Shown here one piece after another: positions 1-7,597 of a DNA stretch of 10,358 nucleotides. Origin of the DNA: Planctomycetia bacterium. GTDB taxonomy: Bacteria; Planctomycetota; Phycisphaerae; Phycisphaerales; SM1A02. Every line of letters starts with the position of its first letter. Within the stretch, counting starts at the first letter, position 1. The notes below the pieces were generated by a model that searched no databases, was not told where the DNA came from, and saw only the letters and a list, made by a program, of their open reading frames with translations. The DNA lies in NCBI GenBank assembly GCA_009936695.1, contig JAACEA010000201.1, positions 1 to 10,358 on the forward strand. Reading direction: 5' to 3'. The translations under genes and the position numbers were made by a program.

Positions 1-1369
1 CCTCGGCATCGAAGTCGTAGTCCGGTGCGGTGGAGGGGACTTCGGGCGAGAGGCAGCCTCGCCCGGCGACCAGGGAGGCGAGCGGGGCCGCCCCGGCGAT
101 GCCGCTCGGTCGTGGCATGTCCGGCACGTGGCAGGCGGTGCAGCCGGTCCGTGCGAAGCGCTCCGCGCCGCGTCGGGCCAGTTCGGTGTCGAGTTCGAAG
201 GCGGCCCATCCCGCATCGAGCACCACGGCGTCGCTGAAGAAGGCCTCGGCGGGAACGGGTTGGCGGGGGACGCCCGGTCCGCTCCACGACAGCGAGAGCT
301 CCTCGCCGCCGGAGGCTTCGAACATCCCGATGTCGATCGCATGTCGCCCGGCGTCGAGGTCCACGGAACCCCGTTTCATGATCGCGCCGTGGATTCCCGG
401 ATTCGCCACCACCTCGCGGCCGTCGATCTTCAGGCCGGAGCCGTCGTCGGAGGTCAGGTAGAAGTTCCAGCGGCCCGAGGTCGGGATCTCGATTTCACCG
501 GAGAGGTGCAGACCGAATCGATCGCGACCCGCGTAGGGGCCCACGCCCGGGACCGGAACCCGGACCGGATCGACGTCACCGCCGACCGCGTCGATCGGGC
601 CCATGCCGTCGAAGTCACCTTCGAAGTAGTTCAACTGCAGGCCGGGTTTCGAGGCGGTCGTCTTCGTCATGTCGCCGCCGGCCAGCAGGAACGCGGCGAT
701 CGAACTGCTCTCGTCTTCGGTGAGCGAGAGTGACGGCATCCGACCGCCGGGGTGGACGGCGAGTGGGTCGCCGAGGAAGTCCGAGAGCGAATCGAAGGTC
801 CAACCGGCGGCGAGATCGCCGAGGCCGAGCCCGCTTGCGGCGTCGACGCCGTGGCATGCGGTGCAGCCGACGGAATCCCAGAGCGAAGCGCCCTGGGCGA
901 TCCGCGAGGTGGAGATCTCCATGCGGGTGGCGTCGACCGGAATCGGGCCGCCCTGCTCCACGAGGAAGTGGACGAGTTCATCGACCGCGACCGCCCGCTC
1001 GGCATCTTCGAGGCCATGAAGCAGGTCCGGCATTCGCAGGCCCGATTCGGCGCCGTGACCACGGACCCTGGATCGGATGGCGGCGGGCGAGAGCCGTCCT
1101 CCGATTCCGTCGGCACCGAGGAGCCGTGGAGCGGGTGAGACGCCGAGGCGTCGTCGGACCTCGGCCCCCGCCTCGTGACAGGCGGTGCAGGAGGCATCCG
1201 CGGCCAGATTCTCCGCGGCGAGTGAACGCCATTCGATCGACGCGACCCTTGATGCGCCGTCGGGATCCTCGCATCCCCCGGCCGCGGCGAGGAGCGCAAG
1301 AATCGAAGCGGCCCCGAACGTCTTCGTGGATTTCGAGGCGATCGAACCGCCACCCGTCTTGCGTCGCAT
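1..1369 (-). CDS. Multi-heme c-type cytochrome lipoprotein with embedded PA14 domain (3' end outside window)
   Basis: Reading the minus strand from ATG at 1369 gives 456 open codons that run off the left edge, so the C-terminus is missing. The N-terminus is a lipoprotein-type signal: basic start (MRRK), hydrophobic stretch near residues 18-32, then AAGGC with Cys33. The lipobox is imperfect because Ala replaces the usual Leu at -3. Three identical CTACH heme c motifs lie at residues 61-65, 169-173 and 410-414. Downstream RMP Met113 and RMP Met211 are candidate axial ligands. Residues about 241-372 are a PA14 domain, with LNYFEG, WNFYLTSDDGS, KIDG and LSWSGPG. Order is heme, heme, PA14, heme. 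Such cytochromes are common in Planctomycetota, where PA14 is a presumed carbohydrate-binding module. Electron transfer in the envelope is inferred; partner and substrate are unknown. An in-frame GTG at 1375, six bases after GGGAG (1386-1382), is an alternative start adding two residues. Confidence 0.88.
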   Translation of the reverse strand, partial: MRRKTGGGSIASKSTKTFGAASILALLAAAGGCEDPDGASRVASIEWRSLAAENLAADASCTACHEAGAEVRRRLGVSPAPRLLGADGIGGRLSPAAIRSRVRGHGAESGLRMPDLLHGLEDAERAVAVDELVHFLVEQGGPIPVDATRMEISTSRIAQGASLWDSVGCTACHGVDAASGLGLGDLAAGWTFDSLSDFLGDPLAVHPGGRMPSLSLTEDESSSIAAFLLAGGDMTKTTASKPGLQLNYFEGDFDGMGPIDAVGGDVDPVRVPVPGVGPYAGRDRFGLHLSGEIEIPTSGRWNFYLTSDDGSGLKIDGREVVANPGIHGAIMKRGSVDLDAGRHAIDIGMFEASGGEELSLSWSGPGVPRQPVPAEAFFSDAVVLDAGWAAFELDTELARRGAERFARTGCTACHVPDMPRPSGIAGAAPLASLVAGRGCLSPEVPSTAPDYDFDAE

Positions 1370-1587
1370 CTTCACGAGTTGCTCCCGAGGAGGATTCACG
1401 AACAATCGGATGGTAACGCTGGATCGGGAATCCACCGTCTCTCTTTCCCCCAAAGCGATGCAGGACCGAACGATTTTTCGACGCCGGCCCCCGCCTGAGT
1501 CGTGAGGCGAGTACCTTGCGTCACATGCCCGTGATCCCAAGAGAAGGTGACCGATGCAGCACGCGGCGAGTTGGCCGGCCGGCAGCG
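1370..1587. other. Divergent intergenic region between cytochrome gene and efflux operon
   Basis: This 218-base gap separates the minus-strand cytochrome from the plus-strand efflux operon, so promoters for both should lie here. I see no convincing -35/-10 pair on either strand. A small inverted repeat, TGGAT at 1420-1424 and ATCCA at 1430-1434 with a five-base loop, is too short to call an operator. An AT-richer patch sits near 1471-1480. A purine-rich AGAAGG (1542-1547) lies six bases before an ATG at 1554, but that ATG is out of frame with the outer-membrane factor and opens only a 49-codon ORF ending at 1703. No regulator gene of the TetR, MarR or two-component type is present next to the operon. 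Confidence 0.5.
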
Positions 1588-3057
1588 ATGCCGTCGCAGC
1601 GCTCGCGTTTCGCGTGGGTGCTTCTGCTTGGTGTCCTGCCCGGATGCATGGTGGGCCCGGACCCGACACCTCCGTCCATCGTCGCTGCCGACGCCTGGCA
1701 TGAGGATCTCGTCGAGGGACTGACGCGTGGCGAGGTCGATCCGGGGGCGTGGTGGCGTGGTTTCGACGATCCGATGCTGGTCGATCTCGTCGCGACCGCC
1801 GAACGCAACAACTTCGATCTGCGCACCGCCGCGAGTCGCATCCGCGAGGCACGTTCCCTCTACGGGATCGCCGCCGCGGATCTCTATCCCGAGCTCAATG
1901 CGCAAGGCGAGGCCGAATTCCTCGACGGCAACCAGGCCAACAGTTCCGGCCTGCCCGTCTCGGATCAGAACTTCTACAGCCTCGGACTCGACTTCGGCTG
2001 GGAGATCGATCTCTGGGGCAAGGTGCGGCGCGGCATGCAGGCGGCGGAGTTCGATCTGCAGGCGCAGATCGAGGACGCCCGCGACATCCTCGTGACCATC
2101 CGAGCGGAGGTCGCTCGGAGTTACATCGAGGCGCGATCGCTTCAGGGGCAGATCACGGCGTTGCGACGGATCGTCGCGGCCCAGGCCGAGACCGTGACCC
2201 TTGCGCGAACGCAGTACCGGCAGGGCGTGGTGACCGAGTTCTCCCTCCTGCAGGCCCAGGCACAGCTGCAGGCGGCGGAGGCGAAGGTGCCCTCGCTGGA
2301 GTACGAGCTCGCGGCCGCGATCAACCGGCTGTCGGTGCTGATCGCGGAGCCGGCCGGGCCGCTTCGCGAACGCTTCGCGGCGTCCGTCGAGGACCTCGGG
2401 GTCCCCGATCCGCCGAAGGAGATCGCGGTGGGCATTCCCGCCGACGTCATTCGCCGCCGCCCCGACATCCGGGCCGCGGAACGGCAGGTCGGCGCGGCCG
2501 CCGCGAACATCGGCGTCGCGGAAGCCGCGCTGTACCCCTCGCTTCGACTGACCGGGCAGGGCGGCTACAGCAGCACGCAGTTCGACCGGCTCGTGACGCC
2601 GTCGAATCTTGGCGGCCTGCTCGCGATCGAGGTGTCCTGGCCGATCTTCACCGCGGGCCGGCTCCGTTCGGTGATCGACGTTCGGAACGAACAGGCCTAT
2701 CAGGCGCTCATGTCCTACGAGGCGACGGTCTTCGGCGCGATCGCGGACGTCGAGACGGCCCTGGTCGCGTACGGCTCGAGTCTTCGCGAGCAGGCGAGGC
2801 TCCGGCAGGTGGTCGAGACCTACGACCGGGCCGCCACGCTCGCGACGTCGCGCCTCGAGCAGGGGGTCGACGATCTCGAGTCACTGCTGGATCTCGAACG
2901 CGAACTGCTCGGCGCCGTCCAGGAACTCGCGGTGATCGACGGTCAGGTGGCGGCGAACGCGGTCGGAATCTACAAGGCGCTCGGCGGATCTTGGAACATC
3001 GAGGAGAACACGATCGACGCGCGAGCGACGGCCGTGATCGTGGAGGATGCGGGATGA
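1588..3057 (+). CDS. RND efflux outer-membrane factor lipoprotein (NodT/OprM family)
   Basis: This is the TolC-like channel of a tripartite efflux pump, 489 aa from ATG 1588, a usual length for NodT/OprM proteins. The start was chosen because it gives a compact lipoprotein signal: MPSQRSRF, a hydrophobic run, then VLPGC with Cys20. The same frame opens earlier (TTG 1516, ATG 1525), which would give an unusually long n-region. No good ribosome binding site precedes 1588. Family landmarks are WWRGFDDP (55-62), WEIDLWGKVRR (138-148), QYRQGVVTEFSLLQAQ (209-224), PADVIRRRPDIRAAERQV (284-301), YPSLRLTG (316-323), WPIFTAGRLR (351-360) and terminal ALGGSW (464-469). The two internally similar OEP halves are both present, so the protein looks intact. 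It is first in the efflux operon and overlaps the adaptor gene by four bases. Confidence 0.93.
   Translation: MPSQRSRFAWVLLLGVLPGCMVGPDPTPPSIVAADAWHEDLVEGLTRGEVDPGAWWRGFDDPMLVDLVATAERNNFDLRTAASRIREARSLYGIAAADLYPELNAQGEAEFLDGNQANSSGLPVSDQNFYSLGLDFGWEIDLWGKVRRGMQAAEFDLQAQIEDARDILVTIRAEVARSYIEARSLQGQITALRRIVAAQAETVTLARTQYRQGVVTEFSLLQAQAQLQAAEAKVPSLEYELAAAINRLSVLIAEPAGPLRERFAASVEDLGVPDPPKEIAVGIPADVIRRRPDIRAAERQVGAAAANIGVAEAALYPSLRLTGQGGYSSTQFDRLVTPSNLGGLLAIEVSWPIFTAGRLRSVIDVRNEQAYQALMSYEATVFGAIADVETALVAYGSSLREQARLRQVVETYDRAATLATSRLEQGVDDLESLLDLERELLGAVQELAVIDGQVAANAVGIYKALGGSWNIEENTIDARATAVIVEDAG
3042..3046 (+). promoter_or_regulatory. Ribosome binding site of the adaptor gene
   Basis: GGAGG lies seven bases before ATG 3054, inside the last codons of the outer-membrane factor gene. 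It fixes the adaptor start even though the same frame stays open far upstream. With the ATGA overlap at 3054-3057 it suggests translational coupling. Confidence 0.75.
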
Positions 3058-4325
3058 ACGAAAGCTCGAATCGACGATCCGGATGCACGCTCTTCGCCGT
3101 GATCGCGCTCGGTGTCGCCACCGCGCTGTCCGGATGTGACCGTGCGGCCGCGAAGGCGCCGGCGAAGAAGCCGGATCTCCCGGTCACCGCCGTGGCGTCG
3201 GAGAAGATGGACGTTCCGGACCTCAGGCGATACCCCGGGAACACCGAAGCGGTCCGGCAGGCGACGCTCGAGGCCCGGATCACCGGGTTCCTCGAGGAGC
3301 GTCGTTTCGAGGAGGGCACGTCGGTGTCCGCCGGCGACACGATGTTCGTGATCGAACAACCGCCGTACGAGGCGCAGGTCCTCGAAGCCCAGGGCCAGCT
3401 CGCGTCCGCGGAAGCGGCGTTCGACTTCGCCCGGATCGAGTTCGTCAGGAACGAGCCACTGGTCGCGTCCGGCGCGATCTCGGCCCAGGCGTTCGATCAG
3501 TACCGCACGAATCTCGAATCGGCCGCGGCCCAGGTGCAGGTGGCCCGTGCGAATCTGATCGAGGCGGAGATCAACCTCGGCTACACCGAGGTCGTGGCGC
3601 CCTTCGACGGGCGGATCGGTCGACGTCTCGTCGACGTGGGCAATCTGGTCGGACCCGGCATCAACGAGGATCTCGCGGTGGTGGTCGATCTCGATCCGAT
3701 GCGGGTGGTCTTCCAGCCCGCGGGGACGGAACTGCCGGACTACGTCATGACCTGGCCGGCGAAGGACGTCGGCGTCAAGGTGACGGTTCGCAGCCTGACC
3801 TCCGCCTACACCTATGAAGGTTCCCTCGATCTCGTGGACAACGAGGCCGCCACCGACAGTTCGACCTTCATCGCCCGTGCGAGCTTCCCCAACACCGATC
3901 TCCGGCTCGTGCCGGGATTGTTCGCCGACGTCGAAGTCGATCTCGGCGTGCTGCCCGGCCGGGTGGTCGTCCCGGTCGAGGCGATCCAGAGCGAGCCGCA
4001 GCAGGCCTTCGTCTGGACGGTGAAGGATGACAAGCTCGTCCGGGCGAACGTGACGCTGGGGCCGCAGTGGAAGGAGCTTCGCGTCGTGACCGGTCTGGAG
4101 GCGGGTGTCCCGGTGGTCGTCGAGGGCAACCCCTACATGCTCAAGTCGGACGTGGCCGTCCGTGCCAAGACCCTGTCGCTGGACGCGTGGCGCAAGGAGG
4201 TCGCCGCGAAGCAGAAGGAGGCCGCCGACCCGTCGAAGGGTGGGAAGCACCCCGGCCAGAGCCACGTCGCCAAGCAGGCCGTCCACCCCGAGGCCGCGAG
4301 CGGACACGGCGGAGCGTCCAAGTGA
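3054..4325 (+). CDS. RND efflux periplasmic adaptor lipoprotein (AcrA/MexA family)
   Basis: This is the membrane fusion protein linking pump and outer-membrane channel, 423 aa. The start ATG overlaps the previous stop as ATGA and follows GGAGG. The signal is of lipoprotein type: basic NRRSG, hydrophobic residues 12-25, then ALSGC with Cys28. The lipoyl/hairpin part runs from about residue 45 to 185: RYPGNTEAV, LEARITGFLEE, the coiled-coil hairpin around 105-172, then YTEVVAPFDGRIGRR. The beta-barrel part holds VDNEAATDSSTFIARASFPN (261-280) and LVPGLFADVEV (285-295), close to the AcrA pattern. VPVEAIQ and VVVEG mark the membrane-proximal domain. After about residue 378 comes a low-complexity tail rich in Lys, Ala, Gly and Pro with four His (399, 404, 411, 418), an extension not needed for the AcrA fold and of unknown role. 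The pump gene follows 34 bases later. Confidence 0.95.
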   Translation: MNESSNRRSGCTLFAVIALGVATALSGCDRAAAKAPAKKPDLPVTAVASEKMDVPDLRRYPGNTEAVRQATLEARITGFLEERRFEEGTSVSAGDTMFVIEQPPYEAQVLEAQGQLASAEAAFDFARIEFVRNEPLVASGAISAQAFDQYRTNLESAAAQVQVARANLIEAEINLGYTEVVAPFDGRIGRRLVDVGNLVGPGINEDLAVVVDLDPMRVVFQPAGTELPDYVMTWPAKDVGVKVTVRSLTSAYTYEGSLDLVDNEAATDSSTFIARASFPNTDLRLVPGLFADVEVDLGVLPGRVVVPVEAIQSEPQQAFVWTVKDDKLVRANVTLGPQWKELRVVTGLEAGVPVVVEGNPYMLKSDVAVRAKTLSLDAWRKEVAAKQKEAADPSKGGKHPGQSHVAKQAVHPEAASGHGGASK

Positions 4326-4348
4326 TCGCGCATCGAGTCGTCAATTCC

Positions 4349-4353
4349 AGGAG
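4349..4353 (+). promoter_or_regulatory. Ribosome binding site selecting the GTG start of the pump gene
   Basis: AGGAG lies six bases before GTG 4360. The reading frame continues upstream to at least 4105, but the upstream codons give an Arg/Pro/Ser-rich shadow sequence overlapping the adaptor gene. The site and the AcrB-like N-terminus TRFFIARPIF fix the start here. Confidence 0.8.
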
Positions 4354-4359
4354 CGTCGC

Positions 4360-7300
4360 GTGACCCGGTTCTTCATCGCCAGGCCGATCTTCGCGAGTGC
4401 GATCGCGATCCTCATGGTGGTGGTGGGGATGGTCTCCATCTACACGCTGCCGGTCGCGCTGTTCCCGCCGATCGTGCCGCCGACGGTCCAGATCACGGCG
4501 GGATACCCCGGATCGAGCGCGGATGTGGTCGCCCGGGTGATCACCACGCCGCTCGAACAGCAGATCAACGGGGTCGAGGGCATGATCTACATGTCCAGCA
4601 ACTCGACCTCGAACGGTGCGAGCGCGATCACCGTCACCTTCGAAGTCGGTTACGACGTCGACATCGGGGCGGTGGACATCCAGAACAAGGTGCAGACCGC
4701 GATCGGGCAGCTTCCGGAGGTGACGCAGCGATCCGGGGTCGCGATCAACAAGGCCGAGACGGACATCACCTGTCTGCTCACCCTCTACGATCCGACCGGC
4801 AACTACGACAGCGCCTTCCTCGGGAACTGGGCCCAGATCAACCTGGTCGACGCACTGAACCGCCTGCCTGGCGCGGGGCAGGTCACGAACTTCGGTTTTC
4901 TCGAGTACTCGATCCGAATCTGGCTCGACCCGGACAAGATGGCCTCGGTCGGCATCACGCCGAACGAGGTGGTCAGCGCGGTCCAGGCCCAGAACGTCGA
5001 CGTCGCGGCGGGTCAGGTCGGCGCGCCGCCGCTTCCCGACGCCACCGCCTACACCTACCAGCTGACCACGCTCGGCCAGCTTCGCGAGGCCGAGGACTTC
5101 AACGACATCGTGGTCGCGGTCCGTGACGGCGGGGTCGTGCAGATCAAGGACATCGGTCGGGTCGAACTCGGTGCGGAGTCCTACGCCTCCTCCACCCGGT
5201 ATCAGAACCAGCCGACCGCGCTGCTCGGCATCTTCCAGCGATCGGGCGCGAACGCGATCCAGCTCAGCAACCAGATCCAGGCGTTGATCGACGAACTCGC
5301 CGCGAAGGGGCGGTTCCCCGACGGGGTCGAGGCGAAGATCACCTACGACAGCACCGACTTCGTCAAGGACAGCATGAAGGAGCTGGTGGTCACCCTGCTC
5401 GAGGCGATCGGCCTCGTGGTGATCGTGGTCTTCGTGTTCCTCCAGAGCTGGCGGACCACCATCATCCCGATCATCGCCATCCCGGTGTCGCTGGTCGCGA
5501 CCTTCGCGATCCTCGCGGCGTTCGGATTCTCGATCAACACCCTCACCCTGCTCGGCCTGGTGCTCGCGGTCGGTCTGGTGGTGGACGATGCGATCGTGGT
5601 CGTGGAGAACGTGGAACGACAGCTGGAGTCCGGGCTCGGGCGGCGGGACGCCGCGGTCGCCGCGATGCGGGAGGTCACCCCGCCGATCGTCGCGACGACG
5701 GCGGTGTTGATGGCGGTGTTCGTCCCCACGGCGTTCATGCCCGGGATCGCCGGTCAGCTCTACAACCAGTTCGCCCTCACCATCGCCTTCTCCGTGGCGA
5801 TCTCGGCCTTCAATTCGCTGAGCCTCAGTCCGGCGCTCTCCGGTGTCCTGCTCCGGCACACGGCGCGGGAGGACCGCATCAAGCCGTTCCGGATGTTCAA
5901 CGACGGCTTCGACAAGGTCTCCAGCGGCTTCAGTCGTTTCGTCGGCGTCCTCGGGCGGCGCCTCTGGTGGGCGGTCCTGATCGCCTTCGCGGCGCTCATC
6001 CTTCTGACCTTCAATCGATTCAAGGAGACGCCGACGGGCTTCGTGCCGCAGGAGGACCAGGGCTGGTTCTTCGTCTTCGTCGCCCTCCCCAGCGGCTCGT
6101 CGCTCGAACGGACCGAGGCGGCATGCGAGGAGGCGGCGTCGATCCTGCTCGACACGCCCGGTGTCCAGTACGTCAACACCGTCGCGGGCTACAACTTCCT
6201 CGACGCCTACGCCGACTCCGCCACCGGCGTGGTCTTCGCGATCCTCGATCCCTTCCCCGAACGCACCGTCGCGGACGAGCAGGTGCCCGGCGTGATCGAC
6301 GTGGCGAAGCGGGAGCTGTTCGCGGTCGACGGCGCGACGTGCATTCCGATCAATCCGCCGCCGATCCCCGGGCTGGGCTCGACCGGCGGATTCCAGTTCG
6401 AGATCCTCGACCAGCTCAACCGCGGCTCCGACGCGCTGCTGGCCGCGACGCTGGAATTCATCGAGAAGGCGGAAGCGAGGCCCGAGATCGGGAATCTCCT
6501 CTGCGACTTCAAGACCGACGTCCCGGAGGTCGATCTGGAGATCGACCGGGTCGAGGCGACCCGGCTCGGTCTTTCGATGGCCGACGTCTTCCAGACGCTG
6601 CAGGTCCATCTCGGTGGGTACTACGTCAACAACTGGAACAAGTACAACCAGGTCTACCAGGTCAATCTCCAGGCCGAGGGCGCCGATCGAATGACCTTCG
6701 AGGACGTCCTCGCCCTTCGGGTGCAGAACAAGCAGGGCGATCAGGTCCCGCTGTCGCAGTTCGTGACCCTGAAGCAGGACGCGGGGCCGATGAACATCGC
6801 CCACTACAACCTCTACGAATCCGCGCAGGTCATCGGTGGTCCCGCCAAGGGCAAGTCCGGCGGCGAGGCGGTGAAGGCGATGATGGAGGTCGCGAAGGCC
6901 GAACTCGCCCCGGAAGGCTGGGGATACGAATGGACGGGCACCGTCTACCAGCAGATGAAGGTCGGCAACATCGCGCCGATCATCTTCGGGCTCTCTCTCA
7001 TCACGATCTTCCTGGTGCTCGCGGCCCTCTACGAGAGCTGGGCGATGCCCTTCGTGATCCTGCTCTCCGTTCCGCTCGCGGTGCTCGGGGCCTTGATCGC
7101 GCTCGACATCCGGGTGCTTCCGCTCGACGTCTACGGCCAGATCGGGCTGCTCATGCTGGTCGGGCTCGCGGCGAAGAACGCGATTCTGATCGTGGAGTTC
7201 GCGAAGTCGCTGCGTGAGGAGGGCACGGGGATCATCGAAGCCGCGATGGAAGCGGTCCGCCTGCGGCTGCGTCCGATCCTGATGACCGCGTTCGCGTTCA

Positions 7301-7521
7301 TCCTCGGCGTGCTTCCGCTCGTCTTCGCCACCGGCCCGGGTGCCAACGCCCGGCATTCGATCGGCACCACGGTGCTGGGCGGCATGATCGCGTCGACGTT
7401 CCTCAGCCTGCTCATCGTGCCGGTGATCTACATCGTGGTCGAGTTCGCACGCGAGCGGATCTTCGGGGTCCGAGGCGACGATCCGCCGCCGGGCGAGGGA
7501 ACGCCCGAAACGTCGATCTGA
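4360..7521 (+). CDS. RND multidrug efflux pump, HAE-1 (AcrB-like) inner-membrane transporter
   Basis: This is the proton-driven pump of the operon, 1053 aa from GTG 4360, matching the usual length of about 1040-1060 for HAE-1 transporters. The N-terminus TRFFIARPIF leads into TM1, followed by PVALFPPIVPPTVQI and YPGSSADVV of the first porter domain. TM2 begins near residue 341. The proton-relay acids are Asp409 and Asp410 in GLVVDDAIVVVENVER. TM7 lies near 535-553 and TM8 near 870-890. Lys939 in GLAAKNAILIVEFAK and Arg971 in RLRPILMT complete the relay set known from AcrB. These features and the lack of CusA-like context argue for organic-compound rather than heavy-metal export, but the substrate cannot be told. 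No stop, frameshift or missing key residue is seen. It is the third and last gene of the operon; stop to next start is 76 bases. Confidence 0.97.
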   Translation: MTRFFIARPIFASAIAILMVVVGMVSIYTLPVALFPPIVPPTVQITAGYPGSSADVVARVITTPLEQQINGVEGMIYMSSNSTSNGASAITVTFEVGYDVDIGAVDIQNKVQTAIGQLPEVTQRSGVAINKAETDITCLLTLYDPTGNYDSAFLGNWAQINLVDALNRLPGAGQVTNFGFLEYSIRIWLDPDKMASVGITPNEVVSAVQAQNVDVAAGQVGAPPLPDATAYTYQLTTLGQLREAEDFNDIVVAVRDGGVVQIKDIGRVELGAESYASSTRYQNQPTALLGIFQRSGANAIQLSNQIQALIDELAAKGRFPDGVEAKITYDSTDFVKDSMKELVVTLLEAIGLVVIVVFVFLQSWRTTIIPIIAIPVSLVATFAILAAFGFSINTLTLLGLVLAVGLVVDDAIVVVENVERQLESGLGRRDAAVAAMREVTPPIVATTAVLMAVFVPTAFMPGIAGQLYNQFALTIAFSVAISAFNSLSLSPALSGVLLRHTAREDRIKPFRMFNDGFDKVSSGFSRFVGVLGRRLWWAVLIAFAALILLTFNRFKETPTGFVPQEDQGWFFVFVALPSGSSLERTEAACEEAASILLDTPGVQYVNTVAGYNFLDAYADSATGVVFAILDPFPERTVADEQVPGVIDVAKRELFAVDGATCIPINPPPIPGLGSTGGFQFEILDQLNRGSDALLAATLEFIEKAEARPEIGNLLCDFKTDVPEVDLEIDRVEATRLGLSMADVFQTLQVHLGGYYVNNWNKYNQVYQVNLQAEGADRMTFEDVLALRVQNKQGDQVPLSQFVTLKQDAGPMNIAHYNLYESAQVIGGPAKGKSGGEAVKAMMEVAKAELAPEGWGYEWTGTVYQQMKVGNIAPIIFGLSLITIFLVLAALYESWAMPFVILLSVPLAVLGALIALDIRVLPLDVYGQIGLLMLVGLAAKNAILIVEFAKSLREEGTGIIEAAMEAVRLRLRPILMTAFAFILGVLPLVFATGPGANARHSIGTTVLGGMIASTFLSLLIVPVIYIVVEFARERIFGVRGDDPPPGEGTPETSI

Positions 7522-7575
7522 TCACCCGGACCGTCCTGTTCCGTCGCTCGTCGGACAAGATGCTTGCGAAGACGC

Positions 7576-7590
7576 CGGTATCCGATACCG
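7576..7590. promoter_or_regulatory. 15-base palindrome before the oxidoreductase start, possible operator
   Basis: CGGTATCCGATACCG is two perfect seven-base arms around a single central C. It ends seven bases before ATG 7598, in the short spacer after the pump gene. It is too short and lacks the T-run of a rho-independent terminator. The position suits an operator or a structure affecting translation initiation; the role is inferred only. No ribosome binding site is visible before 7598, and no -35/-10 pair is convincing in 7522-7597. Confidence 0.35.
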
Positions 7591-7597
7591 TCGAAGC

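Noticed and set aside
30..733. Plus-strand open frames over the left part of the window
   Set aside because: The minus-strand frame here carries three CTACH motifs and a PA14 domain in one continuous frame, so the plus-strand frames are shadows.
2970..4307. 445-codon minus-strand open frame opposite the adaptor gene
   Set aside because: Composition is shadow-like and the opposite strand encodes a well-supported AcrA-type protein with signal peptide and ribosome binding site.
5967..7217. 416-codon plus-strand frame inside the pump gene
   Set aside because: It is Arg/Gly/Pro-rich and out of frame with the intact transporter, with no start signal of its own.
4141..7356. Very long minus-strand open frame (over 1000 codons) antisense to the pump gene
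   Set aside because: It is rich in Arg, Asp, Glu and His with no fold-like pattern, lies opposite a gene with clear AcrB motifs, and is the expected artefact of high-G+C codon use.
4360..7521. Heavy-metal (CusA-type) identity for the pump
   Set aside because: The relay and N-terminal motifs follow AcrB closely, the length fits HAE-1, and no metal-resistance genes are nearby; the His-containing adaptor tail alone is not enough.
7522..7575. Possible terminator after the efflux operon
   Set aside because: There is only an imperfect inverted repeat around TCCGTCGCTCGTCGGA (7539-7554), with no stable stem and no T-run.
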